Below, one piece after another: positions 1 through 6,303 of a DNA stretch of 6,303 nt. The position numbers and the translations under genes are program-made. This stretch comes from Bdellovibrionales bacterium (GTDB taxonomy: Bacteria; Bdellovibrionota; UBA1018), in NCBI GenBank assembly GCA_018968995.1, contig JAGWZD010000124.1, forward strand, positions 1 to 6,303. Direction: 5' to 3'. The stretch's first letter is position 1; each line of letters opens with the position of its first letter. The notes under the pieces were generated by a model, which ran no database searches, was not told the origin of the DNA, and worked only from the letters and a program-made list of their open reading frames with translations.

Positions 1-49
1 AGTGATGCGCGTGCTGATGACCGTCGTTGGTTACATGAGTCGATGACAT
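1..49 (-). CDS. coxC: Probable cytochrome c oxidase subunit III, N-terminal fragment
   Basis: Only the first 16 codons are inside the window; the gene runs off the left edge. The visible peptide is MSSTHVTNDGHQHAHH, a hydrophilic, His-rich N-terminus of the kind often found before the first helix of subunit III in caa3-type oxidases. The start is supported by a good Shine-Dalgarno (GAGGG) 7 bases upstream and by its place 31 bp after the coxA stop on the same strand. Subunit III normally follows subunit I in such operons and is a seven-helix membrane protein that stabilises proton uptake and the catalytic core. The identity rests on gene order, because no family-diagnostic residue is visible. 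A small subunit IV or another assembly gene is the alternative. Confidence 0.65.
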   Translation of the reverse strand, partial: MSSTHVTNDGHQHAHH

Positions 50-56
50 TTTGTTT

Positions 57-61
57 CCCTC
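57..61 (-). promoter_or_regulatory. Ribosome binding site that sets the start of the downstream partial gene
   Basis: On the minus strand GAGGG is followed by 7 bases (AAACAAA) and then ATG at 49-47. It is the main evidence that a real gene begins here, because only 16 codons are visible. Confidence 0.7.
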
Positions 62-80
62 TTCGTCTGCCTAGAAAACC

Positions 81-1709
81 TTAGCTCCAATCCCGAATCG
101 GGGTCAGCCCCGCCTCGGGTTTATAGTCGTACGGCCAAGTCTTCACGATAGGTTGAACCACGAAATTATCGTGAGGAGGAGGCGACGGCGACTGCCACTC
201 CAGCGTGAGAGCATGCCATGGATTATCCCCAGCCTTCTCACCGAGCTTCAACGAACGCAGCAGATTAATTCCTGCCCAGAAAAACCCAATCGCTAGGAAC
301 CAAGACCCTACCGTTGAAATGAGGTTCATGGTCGCAAACTCAGGCAGGTAGTCGGCATAACGTCGAGGCATTCCCTGCGCTCCAGCAATGAACTGCGGGA
401 AAAAGGTGATGTTGAATCCAATAAGGATCATCCAGAATGCACGGCCCGCCCCTTTTTCTAAGTACATTCTTCCGGTCATTTTGGGGAACCAGTAATGCAT
501 TCCAGCCAAAAGACCCATCAGTGCGCCACCCACCATCACGTAATGAAAGTGCGCGATCACAAAATAAGTATCTGTCAGGTGCACATCAATCGCCAAAGTG
601 GCCAAGAAAACACCCGTCAAACCACCGATGGTAAAGAGTTGCAAAAACCCTAATGCATATAGCATGGGAGCGTTGAGACGGATCGAGCCTTTGTACATCG
701 TGCCCACCCAGCTAAACACTTTCACGCCCGTGGGCACCGCCACCAGCATCGTCAAAAGAGAGAATACGAAATTCGCCAGCTCTCCTTGCCCCGAGACAAA
801 CAAATGATGCCCCCAAACGATAAACGCGATGAGTGCAATGCCGAAGGAGGAATAAGCGATGGCCTTGTAACCAAAGATCGGCTTTCTGCTAAACACCGGA
901 ATCACTTCAGAGATCACACCCATGGGCGGCAAAATCATGATGTACACTGCCGGATGCGAATAGAACCAGAAGAAATGCTGGAACAAAACGGGATCGCCAC
1001 CCAACTTCGGGTCAAAAATTCCCACATGAAAGAGGCGCTCGAAAACCAGAAGAAGCAAGGTGATGGCAAGCACCGGTGTCGCCAAAATCTGAATAATGCT
1101 TGTCGCGTAGGATGCCCAAATAAAGAGTGGTAGACGCGCCCAGGTTAGGCCTGGAGCTCGAAGTTTATGAATGGTGACAATAAAGTTTAGTCCCGTCAGA
1201 ATCGACGAGAAACCCATCACAAACGCTCCGAAAAGAACTGCGATCACAGCTCCACTGGTGCGAATGGAATAGGGCGTATAAAACGTCCAGCCTGTGTCTG
1301 CTCCTCCTAAAAAGAGAGCCGAGCTGGCGATTAAAGCACCCAACACATAGATATAGTACGAAGCCAAATTCAACCGCGGAAACGCGACATCTTTAGCTCC
1401 TAACATCATCGGAAGAACGAAATTCCCTAAGGCAGCAGGGATTGCGGGGATAATCACCATGAAAACCATGATGGCGCCGTGAAACGTGAAAAACTTATTG
1501 TAGGTATTCAGGTCCATGAAGGTCTGACCTGGAAACATCAGCTTCATTCGGATCGCTAGAGCAAATAGACCGCCCAGCAGAAAATAGCTGAGCACCGTGT
1601 AGAGGTACATCAGACCAATCCGTTTATGGTCCAAGGTCTTTAGCCAAGACCAAAGCCCTTTAGAGTGATTCAAATAGTTCTCGCCATGAGCGGTTGCTGT
1701 GTGAGCCAT
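81..1709 (-). CDS. coxA: Cytochrome c oxidase subunit I (A2-type heme-copper oxidase, caa3)
   Basis: Catalytic, proton-pumping subunit of the terminal oxidase: an integral inner-membrane protein of the usual 12-helix type that reduces O2 to water at heme a3-CuB. At 542 residues it is full length. Visible ligands are His77 (heme a, in FHGAI), His252 (CuB) with Tyr256 (the cross-linked tyrosine), His301 and His302 (CuB), and His387 (heme a3) and His389 (heme a) in AHFHY. Lys330 in VPTGVK fits the K channel, and Asp107 in KDVAFPR fits the D-channel entry. The CuB loop reads YSHPAVY (250-256), so the usual HPEVY glutamate is absent and the Tyr-Ser signature of A2-type oxidases is present. Thr379 stands where an Mg-ligand His is common. 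The C-terminus keeps the family motif [10 protein letters not shown]. The start follows a GGAG Shine-Dalgarno 7 bases upstream, directly after the coxB stop (11-bp gap), which suggests translational coupling. Second of three consecutive oxidase structural genes. Confidence 0.98.
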   Translation of the reverse strand: MAHTATAHGENYLNHSKGLWSWLKTLDHKRIGLMYLYTVLSYFLLGGLFALAIRMKLMFPGQTFMDLNTYNKFFTFHGAIMVFMVIIPAIPAALGNFVLPMMLGAKDVAFPRLNLASYYIYVLGALIASSALFLGGADTGWTFYTPYSIRTSGAVIAVLFGAFVMGFSSILTGLNFIVTIHKLRAPGLTWARLPLFIWASYATSIIQILATPVLAITLLLLVFERLFHVGIFDPKLGGDPVLFQHFFWFYSHPAVYIMILPPMGVISEVIPVFSRKPIFGYKAIAYSSFGIALIAFIVWGHHLFVSGQGELANFVFSLLTMLVAVPTGVKVFSWVGTMYKGSIRLNAPMLYALGFLQLFTIGGLTGVFLATLAIDVHLTDTYFVIAHFHYVMVGGALMGLLAGMHYWFPKMTGRMYLEKGAGRAFWMILIGFNITFFPQFIAGAQGMPRRYADYLPEFATMNLISTVGSWFLAIGFFWAGINLLRSLKLGEKAGDNPWHALTLEWQSPSPPPHDNFVVQPIVKTWPYDYKPEAGLTPIRDWS

Positions 1710-1720
1710 GTTTTTGCTCC

Positions 1721-2797
1721 TTACTTGAGAGACTTGATGAAGGCGATCAGCGCATTCATTTCCAGCTCAGAAACCTGACCTTTGAAGGTCGGCATCACTG
1801 GGTTGTACCCTTTTACAATTTTTGCCACCGGATTCTCGATCGACTCGCGAAGGTAGTTCTCATCCACCATCACCTTGCTACCCGAGATGAGCTCCACTTG
1901 AGCTCCATAGATACCCTTCAAAGCTGGGCCCAAGTTGCCCTTGGCTGATCCATCGGGAGAGTGACAAGCCACACACCCTTTGGAGTTGAAATGGGCCTTC
2001 CCCTGCTCCACTAGGGTCAACAGAGGCGCTTGAGCACGTTCGGTCGCCGCCGAGGTCGTTGTAATTTTTTCTGGTTCGTTCGAAGCCAGTAGCTTCTTAC
2101 CGCGCTTCCAGTTTTCCCAGTCTTCGGGGCTTAAAACGATTAGTTTAGCCAGCATTCCGGAGTGATTGCCTCCGCAGTACTCGGTGCAGAAAACTTGATG
2201 CTGGCCTGTCACCGTCGCCTCAAACCAGACGCTCGAGTACATCCCGGGGACCACGTCCTGCTTCACCCGAAAGTTCGGAATAAAAAAGCTATGAAGTACA
2301 TCCGTTGAGGACATCTTCAGCCGCACCGGTTGATTCACTGGAACGTAGATTTCTCCAATGGTGGTTCGACCGTCATCATATTGAAATTGCCATAGCCACT
2401 GTTTGCCTGTGACCTGAATCTCCATCGCATTTGAAGGGGCCGTCACCATTTTATTATAAAGTGCGTACCCCCAAACAAAGATGACCATAAGGAGTACAAA
2501 TGGAACAAAGGTCCAAACACCTTCCAGCAAATGATGATCCGCGATGTACTTGGTCTTCACACCCGGTTTTGCGCGGTACTTGAAAACAAAAAAGAGCATG
2601 GCTCCGACCACGAGCACGAAGAAAAACACGCTGAGAGCGACCAGAAAGTTGTACAGGGCGTCCCATTTGGTCGCGATGTCGGTTCCTTGAATCGGAAGTC
2701 CTGGCGTATTTGCCACTGCAGGAGACACCAGCGCCACAGTCGCGAACAGGACTACCAGCGCACCTAGGGCCCAACTTTTCGTGAACTTATTCCTCAT
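1721..2797 (-). CDS. coxB: Cytochrome c oxidase subunit II with fused cytochrome c domain (caa3 type)
   Basis: Electron-entry subunit of the oxidase. Residues 1-30 look like a signal peptide ending in AVA-N. Two transmembrane helices follow (about 47-72 and 93-114) and then a periplasmic cupredoxin domain. Binuclear CuA ligands are all present: His169, Cys204, Glu206, Cys208, His212 and Met215, and the aromatic patch is WLW at 134-136. After a linker (about 235-260) comes a class I cytochrome c domain with a CVACH heme-binding motif (275-279) and Met335 in NPVMP as the likely axial ligand. This fusion defines caa3 oxidases, so electrons can enter through the tethered heme c. The length of 358 residues fits the fused form; unfused subunit II is about 250-280. 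The start has a strong Shine-Dalgarno, GGAGAGG, 6 bases upstream (2804-2810). It lies 27 bp after the SCO gene and 11 bp before coxA. Confidence 0.97.
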   Translation of the reverse strand: MRNKFTKSWALGALVVLFATVALVSPAVANTPGLPIQGTDIATKWDALYNFLVALSVFFFVLVVGAMLFFVFKYRAKPGVKTKYIADHHLLEGVWTFVPFVLLMVIFVWGYALYNKMVTAPSNAMEIQVTGKQWLWQFQYDDGRTTIGEIYVPVNQPVRLKMSSTDVLHSFFIPNFRVKQDVVPGMYSSVWFEATVTGQHQVFCTEYCGGNHSGMLAKLIVLSPEDWENWKRGKKLLASNEPEKITTTSAATERAQAPLLTLVEQGKAHFNSKGCVACHSPDGSAKGNLGPALKGIYGAQVELISGSKVMVDENYLRESIENPVAKIVKGYNPVMPTFKGQVSELEMNALIAFIKSLK

Positions 2798-2824
2798 GGT
2801 CTACCTCTCCAAACCCCACTCTAT

Positions 2825-3655
2825 TTACGCTTGTGCTCTCCACTGACGCCGCCAAACCCAACCAAAAACCACAATCAATGCCAAAGCGGTTACCGCGCCA
2901 GCAACCCGCATGACGTTAAACAGGTAAACAGAGTAGGTTCTTAGGGTTGCGTCGTAACGATAACAAAAAAGAAGAAAGCGGTCGACTACAGAACCTATCG
3001 TTCCACTAGCCGCTTCGACAAGAGCTAGACGAAAATCTCTGGGCTTAAATTCAATGCCATAGAGGATCCTGGAGAGCTTACCCTCTGGGGTGAGCACAAA
3101 CAGTGCTGCGCCATGGGCGTACTGTTTTTCCTTTTCGTCATACTTAAAACCAAAGCCCAACTCCTGCGCAAGAATTTGGATCTGGCTTTCAGCCCCGGTC
3201 AGAAAATGCCAGCCCTGGGTCGCCTCGGGCTTACCGTAACTGGCGATATAACTGGCCTTCTTTTTTTGAGCTAACTCCGGCGTTTCCGTCGGATTGATAC
3301 TTACGGCCAGCACTTGAAACTGCTTCCCGGGAACCCACTCGAAAGCCTTCAAGGTGTCCGTCAGGCCATTTAACAGGAAGTTACAAAGGCTCGGGCACTC
3401 GTAGTACACCATCGCCACCACAACGGGCTTACCCTGAGAAAAGTACGAACTCAGCAAGACCTCTTGGCCTTGCTCGTTTTTAAACTTCAGTCGATCGAGC
3501 GGGATTTGATTTCCCAGCTTTTCGGTAATTCCGACACCCTGCAGCGCAGAGGGAATGCTACTGGAGGGAGCATCCTCCGACGGAGATGCCCAAGCTAGGG
3601 TGCCAGCCATCCAAACCGTCCCGATGGAGACGGCTATTACGCGCAGCAAGAACAT
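2825..3655 (-). CDS. SCO1/SenC-type copper chaperone for oxidase assembly
   Basis: Thioredoxin-fold copper and thiol-redox protein that helps deliver copper to the CuA site of subunit II. Residues 1-23 form a signal peptide or N-terminal anchor ending AWA-S. The copper-binding CxxxC is Cys87-Cys91 (ECPSLC) and the third ligand is His181 in YAHGAALFV, the spacing expected for the family. The 276 residues exceed classical Sco1-type bacterial proteins because there is a C-terminal extension with CYRYD (231-235) and a hydrophobic helix (about 250-268) ending in a basic tail (WRRQWRAQA). This tail-anchored form is, as I recall, the one found beside ACIII/caa3 genes. No convincing Shine-Dalgarno precedes the ATG. 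The gene starts 17 bp after the epimerase stop, so it may depend on coupling to that gene. An internal Met16 start would leave too short a signal sequence. Confidence 0.94.
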   Translation of the reverse strand: MFLLRVIAVSIGTVWMAGTLAWASPSEDAPSSSIPSALQGVGITEKLGNQIPLDRLKFKNEQGQEVLLSSYFSQGKPVVVAMVYYECPSLCNFLLNGLTDTLKAFEWVPGKQFQVLAVSINPTETPELAQKKKASYIASYGKPEATQGWHFLTGAESQIQILAQELGFGFKYDEKEKQYAHGAALFVLTPEGKLSRILYGIEFKPRDFRLALVEAASGTIGSVVDRFLLFCYRYDATLRTYSVYLFNVMRVAGAVTALALIVVFGWVWRRQWRAQA

Positions 3656-3672
3656 GGTTTAAGCTAGGGCTA

Positions 3673-5070
3673 TCATTGATCAAAGATTTCGCGAATGACT
3701 TTCTTCCGATAATCAAAAATCCGCCCGACATCGCGCTCAACCCACGCCCCTCCCACCGCCTTACCCAGGACCGAGAATGGAACCCGATAAAGCACCCGAT
3801 CTTCCATGAAAACTCCCCCTTGAAGGGCTTCAAACCGGTGGGTGTGGTGCCATTTGGCGTAAGGACCCTTCAACTGGGTATCCACAAAGGATCTTCCATG
3901 CTCCCAGGACTCAATCAAAGTCCGCCAGCGAATAGGAACCCCGTGAATCTTCAATCGGTAGTCGAGCAAGGCCCCCTGCTCGATCTTTTGCTCCTGGGGA
4001 GTCAGGATCTGGAAATTCAACCACGGAGGAGTGATTCGCTCCAGATTGTGAGCCGACGAGAAAAACCCGAAAACGCGGTCGAGGGGCGCAGAAATCCATT
4101 GTCTGCGGATCAAAAGCTCGTCTGATGATTCAGGAATTAATGCCCCCAGTGCTGACTCCAATTTCGGGAACTCAAAAGTGAATCCAAGATCCAATAGGCG
4201 ACGAGGTAAGACTTTCTGACTGGAAAGCACCGCCTGGGCGGCTCCTCCCACCACGGCACGAAGAGCGAGTTTCGGCACACAAAACAGCGCAGGCTTCTTG
4301 ACTGCTTGAGCCAAAGCTTGAGTGAACTGAGCATTTGAGACCGGCTCAGGACCCACTCCATTCACCGGACCTGATAACGACTGCTCTTGAAGGGCAAACT
4401 CGAAAATACGAACCAGGTCTTGGATGTGAATCCAGCTCATCCACTGGCGCCCCGAACCTAAAACGCCACCCACTCCCCACTTAAAGACCGGGAGCATCTC
4501 GCCAAGAGCCCCTCCGTCCCAACCCAGAACAATACCCACTCGTACACGGACCCCGCGAACTCGCGCTGGGAGCCCCTCGGTAGCAGCCGCTTCCCACTCG
4601 CGACAAACCCCCGCAAGAAACTCAACGGCTGGGGCTGAGAGGTCGCTGTTTCCTGCGGCCAACGTCGAGTTCTCATCCAGTGACTCCTCGCCGCGATCGC
4701 CATAAATACCCACTGCCGACGCCGAGACAAACGTTCTGACTTGGGTGCCAAACTGACCAATGGCCTGGACTAGGTGTTTAGTCCCCAAAACACGCGAATC
4801 CAGAATTGCCTTCTTGCGGCTGGGATTCCAGCGGCCAGAGGCAATACTCTCGCCTGCGAGATGAAGAACCGCCTCGACCCCATCAAAGGCTTCTGCAGGG
4901 GGTACTTCTTGATCTGGGTTCCAGGCAAAAAGCTTTGCCGGAAATGGCAGCATCCCCTGGTGCCTTTTAGGGTCACGAGTCAACACATGAAGAACGTGCC
5001 CCTGCCGGGCGAGATACAGCCCCAGTTCCTGCCCCACAAATCCCGTTGCCCCGGAAATGAGAATTTTCAT
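3673..5070 (-). CDS. TIGR01777-family atypical SDR epimerase-like protein fused to an SRPBCC domain
   Basis: Three parts are visible in 465 residues. Residues 1 to about 240 are an atypical SDR fold like E. coli YfcH: nucleotide-binding GATGFVG (7-13), LAGE (71-74), SASAVGIYG (116-124) and MSWIHIQDLV (211-220). Residues about 250-305 match the DUF1731 helical segment that ends this family (PRRLLDLGF). Residues about 318-465 look like an SRPBCC/START-like hydrophobic-ligand cavity domain (RRQWISAPLDRVFGFFS, then ITPPWLNFQI and the W-H-H-T-H-R-F strand). Typical YfcH-like proteins are about 300 residues and lack this last part. NAD(P) binding is likely; the substrate is unknown, and older names such as nucleoside-diphosphate-sugar epimerase or cell-division inhibitor are not supported by biochemistry that I know of. 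A short AAGGG lies 3 bases before the ATG. It is the first gene of the SCO-coxB-coxA run and is divergent from ctaB with a 42-bp spacer, so it may share control with oxidase assembly. Confidence 0.93.
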   Translation of the reverse strand: MKILISGATGFVGQELGLYLARQGHVLHVLTRDPKRHQGMLPFPAKLFAWNPDQEVPPAEAFDGVEAVLHLAGESIASGRWNPSRKKAILDSRVLGTKHLVQAIGQFGTQVRTFVSASAVGIYGDRGEESLDENSTLAAGNSDLSAPAVEFLAGVCREWEAAATEGLPARVRGVRVRVGIVLGWDGGALGEMLPVFKWGVGGVLGSGRQWMSWIHIQDLVRIFEFALQEQSLSGPVNGVGPEPVSNAQFTQALAQAVKKPALFCVPKLALRAVVGGAAQAVLSSQKVLPRRLLDLGFTFEFPKLESALGALIPESSDELLIRRQWISAPLDRVFGFFSSAHNLERITPPWLNFQILTPQEQKIEQGALLDYRLKIHGVPIRWRTLIESWEHGRSFVDTQLKGPYAKWHHTHRFEALQGGVFMEDRVLYRVPFSVLGKAVGGAWVERDVGRIFDYRKKVIREIFDQ

Positions 5071-5112
5071 GGACCCTTTTTACCAGACATTTGTTAATTG
5101 CAGTGAACCATC
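5071..5112. promoter_or_regulatory. Divergent spacer expected to hold or overlap promoters for ctaB and the oxidase operon
   Basis: This 42-bp AT-rich gap separates the ATG of ctaB (plus) from the ATG of the epimerase-like gene (minus). Both transcription units need a promoter in or near it unless they start inside each other. On the minus strand a weak -35/-10-like pair can be read (TTCACT, then GGTAAA), but it would leave a leader of only a few bases. On the plus strand no good box pair is evident. The presence of a regulatory region is inferred from gene orientation, not from a clear motif. Confidence 0.35.
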
Positions 5113-6036
5113 ATGAGAAATACCCTGCTCATTTACCGAGAGCTCGCCAAAAGCGGCATTGTAGCGCTGGTCTTGATCAGCGTTCTTGGGGGCTACCTTT
5201 GCGGACACCCCTTTGAACGCTCCTTGGATTGGACAAATCTTGCACAAACGCTATTCGGAGTATTTTTTTTGGCCGCGGGCTCCTCTGCGCTGAATCAAGT
5301 TCAGGAAAGAAAGCTCGACGCCCTCATGCCACGAACAGCCAAGCGTCCGCTACCTAGCGGGAGAATCTCTCTTGGACATGCTTTGGTGTTCTGTTTTGTC
5401 ACGATTGTGAGCGGACTAGTCGCACTCGCCCTACTTGAAGTGAGCTCGCTCTTTTGGCTCGGGGTAGCGGCCTTAATTTCGTACAATTTTCTGTATACTC
5501 TATGGTGGAAGCGCCGCTGGGCATTTGCTGCAATTCCAGGAGCAATTCCAGGAGCACTCCCGATCCTCATGGGGTACGCCGCAGCCTCAGGAGAGATCTG
5601 GACTCGAGGCGGGCTGTTCCTCTTCTTCGTTCTTTTTTATTGGCAGATGCCGCACTTCTGGTCGCTTGCCATTCGCTTTCGAGAAGACTACTCGGCTGGG
5701 GGTATTCCAACGCTCCCTGTGGCGCGAGGAGTAGCGCCCACCCGATTTCACACGACCTTATGGAGCCTGTCTTATGTGGCCCTGGGATTAGCTGCTCCGA
5801 TCTTTCTAGGAACAGGGTGGGTCTACTTCGCGATTTCAATCTTAACGGGCGCGAAGGTCCTTTGGGAGCTGCGAAAATACCTCCAAGCCACCATTGCCGA
5901 CACGCACGGCCCAACCTCAGCGGCGACACAGCACTGGCTTCCGTTTTTTCTTTGGATCAACTTCAGCCTCATCTTCTACGTTTTTGGCGCTGCAATGGAT
6001 CTCTGGAGCGTTTATGTCATCGCTCACTTTCGCTAG
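5113..6036 (+). CDS. ctaB: Protoheme IX farnesyltransferase (heme O synthase)
   Basis: UbiA-family prenyltransferase of the inner membrane. It transfers a farnesyl group from farnesyl diphosphate to the heme B vinyl group to give heme O, the precursor of the heme A needed by the neighbouring oxidase. The 307 residues and many hydrophobic helices match the family. The first polyprenyl-diphosphate motif is NQVQERKLD (61-69) followed by ALMPRTAKRPLPSG, in which Glu65 replaces the more usual Asp. The second conserved loop is REDYSAGGIPTLPVARG (190-206), after QMPHFW. Its start is the only early in-frame ATG, since a TGA lies 9 bases upstream; the ribosome site is poor (GTGA, about 6 bases away). 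It is divergent from the oxidase operon and convergent with the ACIII tail, 16 bp from that stop. No heme A synthase (ctaA) is in the window, so whether heme O or heme A is used cannot be told here. Confidence 0.97.
   Translation: MRNTLLIYRELAKSGIVALVLISVLGGYLCGHPFERSLDWTNLAQTLFGVFFLAAGSSALNQVQERKLDALMPRTAKRPLPSGRISLGHALVFCFVTIVSGLVALALLEVSSLFWLGVAALISYNFLYTLWWKRRWAFAAIPGAIPGALPILMGYAAASGEIWTRGGLFLFFVLFYWQMPHFWSLAIRFREDYSAGGIPTLPVARGVAPTRFHTTLWSLSYVALGLAAPIFLGTGWVYFAISILTGAKVLWELRKYLQATIADTHGPTSAATQHWLPFFLWINFSLIFYVFGAAMDLWSVYVIAHFR
5530..5553 (+). repeat. Perfect 12-bp tandem duplication inside ctaB
   Basis: GCAATTCCAGGA occurs twice in a row and encodes AIPG-AIPG (residues 140-147), followed by a third, diverged ALP unit. 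The reading frame is kept. Against the usual CtaB pattern (GGAAGAFPPLIG) the segment appears to have normal length, so this is probably similar codons in a small-residue helix and not a recent insertion. Confidence 0.85.
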
Positions 6037-6052
6037 GCAGCCCCAAAAAAGT

Positions 6053-6303
6053 TTACTGATGATGATGGTGAACGGACTCTGGAAGCCTTGGATCGCCGAT
6101 CGCCACGACTGAATTCTTGGTCAAAAACCGTGTGATCGATAGTCCGAAAAGCCCCACAAACCCCACCAAACAACCCAGCTCTACCCAGGTCACCTTGGGC
6201 CCCTCGTAAAACTCAGGCTGAACCAGCCAAAGGACGTCAATCCACTGAGCCACCAGCATGAACCAAGCCACGTTCCAGAGCACTTTCTCACTTCGCTTGT
6301 TGG
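6053..6303 (-). CDS. actF: Alternative complex III subunit ActF-like, C-terminal fragment
   Basis: The last 82 codons of a gene that enters from the right edge; the frame is open to the end of the window, so a GTG at 6283-6281 is internal and not a start. Two hydrophobic helices are visible: one in VLWNVAWFMLVAQWIDVLWLV and one starting WVELGCLVGFVG. Between them lies a short loop, and the protein ends in GDPRLPESVHHHHQ. The pattern W(I/L)D-x-x-WLV-x-P followed by a final helix and a terminal DPRLxES is typical of ActF, an integral-membrane subunit of quinol:cytochrome c oxidoreductase (ACIII). ActF is normally the last act gene and lies beside SCO/cox genes, as here. ACIII takes electrons from quinol and passes them to cytochrome c or directly to a caa3 oxidase. 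The tail HHHHQ is unusually His-rich. ActC/NrfD-like subunits are the main alternative, but the C-terminus fits ActF better. Confidence 0.8.
   Translation of the reverse strand, partial: NKRSEKVLWNVAWFMLVAQWIDVLWLVQPEFYEGPKVTWVELGCLVGFVGLFGLSITRFLTKNSVVAIGDPRLPESVHHHHQ

Noticed and set aside
942..962. Loss of the HPEVY glutamate read as an inactivated oxidase
   Set aside because: All heme and CuB ligands, the cross-linked Tyr256 and Lys330 are intact, and YSHPxV is the known A2-type alternative, so the gene looks functional.
3586..4125. Plus-strand open frame of 179 codons antisense to the epimerase/SCO genes
   Set aside because: It lies wholly opposite two well-supported genes, has no recognisable motif or ribosome site and low-complexity composition; it is a shadow of the coding strand.
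5530..5553. Tandem 12-bp repeat as a sign of insertion or phase variation
   Set aside because: Only two in-frame copies are present, a slip would not shift the frame, and the protein segment has the normal family length.
6037..6052. Possible intrinsic terminator between the convergent ctaB and actF genes
   Set aside because: There is a run of six A (T on the minus strand) but no stable stem next to it on either strand; the closest is a 3-bp AGT/ACT pairing.
5454..6059. Plus-strand open frame of 201 codons in another frame of ctaB
   Set aside because: It overlaps the clearly conserved CtaB frame almost completely, and its translation is rich in Arg and Ser with no domain pattern.
6053..6283. 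A complete 76-residue small protein starting at a GTG
   Set aside because: The frame stays open upstream to the window edge and the sequence matches the end of an ActF-type protein, so the GTG is an internal Val codon.

Overview
The window is a piece of an aerobic respiratory-chain locus from a Gram-negative-type bacterium. From the minus-strand side it reads: the tail of an alternative complex III (ACIII) subunit, a fused epimerase-like protein, a SCO copper chaperone, caa3 oxidase subunit II, subunit I, and the first codons of what is most likely subunit III. A heme O synthase gene (ctaB) lies on the opposite strand between the ACIII tail and the rest. ACIII next to an A2-type caa3 oxidase and a SCO protein is known from Rhodothermus, Bacteroidota, Myxococcota and Bdellovibrionota. 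Base composition near 50% G+C, the SCO type and the CoxB-cytochrome c fusion make a Bdellovibrionota or other former deltaproteobacterial host plausible, but this is inference and no marker gene is present.

Layout. 6303-6053 (minus, cut by the right edge): C-terminus of an ActF-type ACIII subunit. 5113-6036 (plus): ctaB, convergent with actF across 16 bp. 5071-5112: a 42-bp divergent spacer. 5070-3673 (minus): SDR-type TIGR01777 protein with a DUF1731 segment and a fused C-terminal SRPBCC domain. 3655-2825 (minus): SCO1/SenC. 2797-1721 (minus): coxB with CuA and cytochrome c domains. 1709-81 (minus): coxA. 49-1 (minus, cut by the left edge): first 16 codons of a probable coxC. Gaps in the minus-strand run are 17, 27, 11 and 31 bp, so the epimerase gene through coxC look like one operon.

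How they work together. ACIII oxidises quinol and reduces cytochrome c. The cytochrome c domain of CoxB can take those electrons and pass them to CuA, then to heme a and the heme a3-CuB centre in CoxA, where oxygen is reduced and protons are pumped. SCO helps metallate CuA, and CtaB makes heme O, the precursor of heme A. The epimerase-SRPBCC protein is the only member with no clear place in this scheme.

Almost everything here is recognisable and intact; I see no mobile element, CRISPR array, RNA gene or undescribed system. The points worth a second look are the unexplained fused epimerase leading the operon, the inverted ctaB splitting the ACIII and oxidase genes, the A2-type proton-channel signature with a Thr at the usual Mg-ligand His of CoxA, COX10-like residues in CtaB, and His-rich termini on several subunits.
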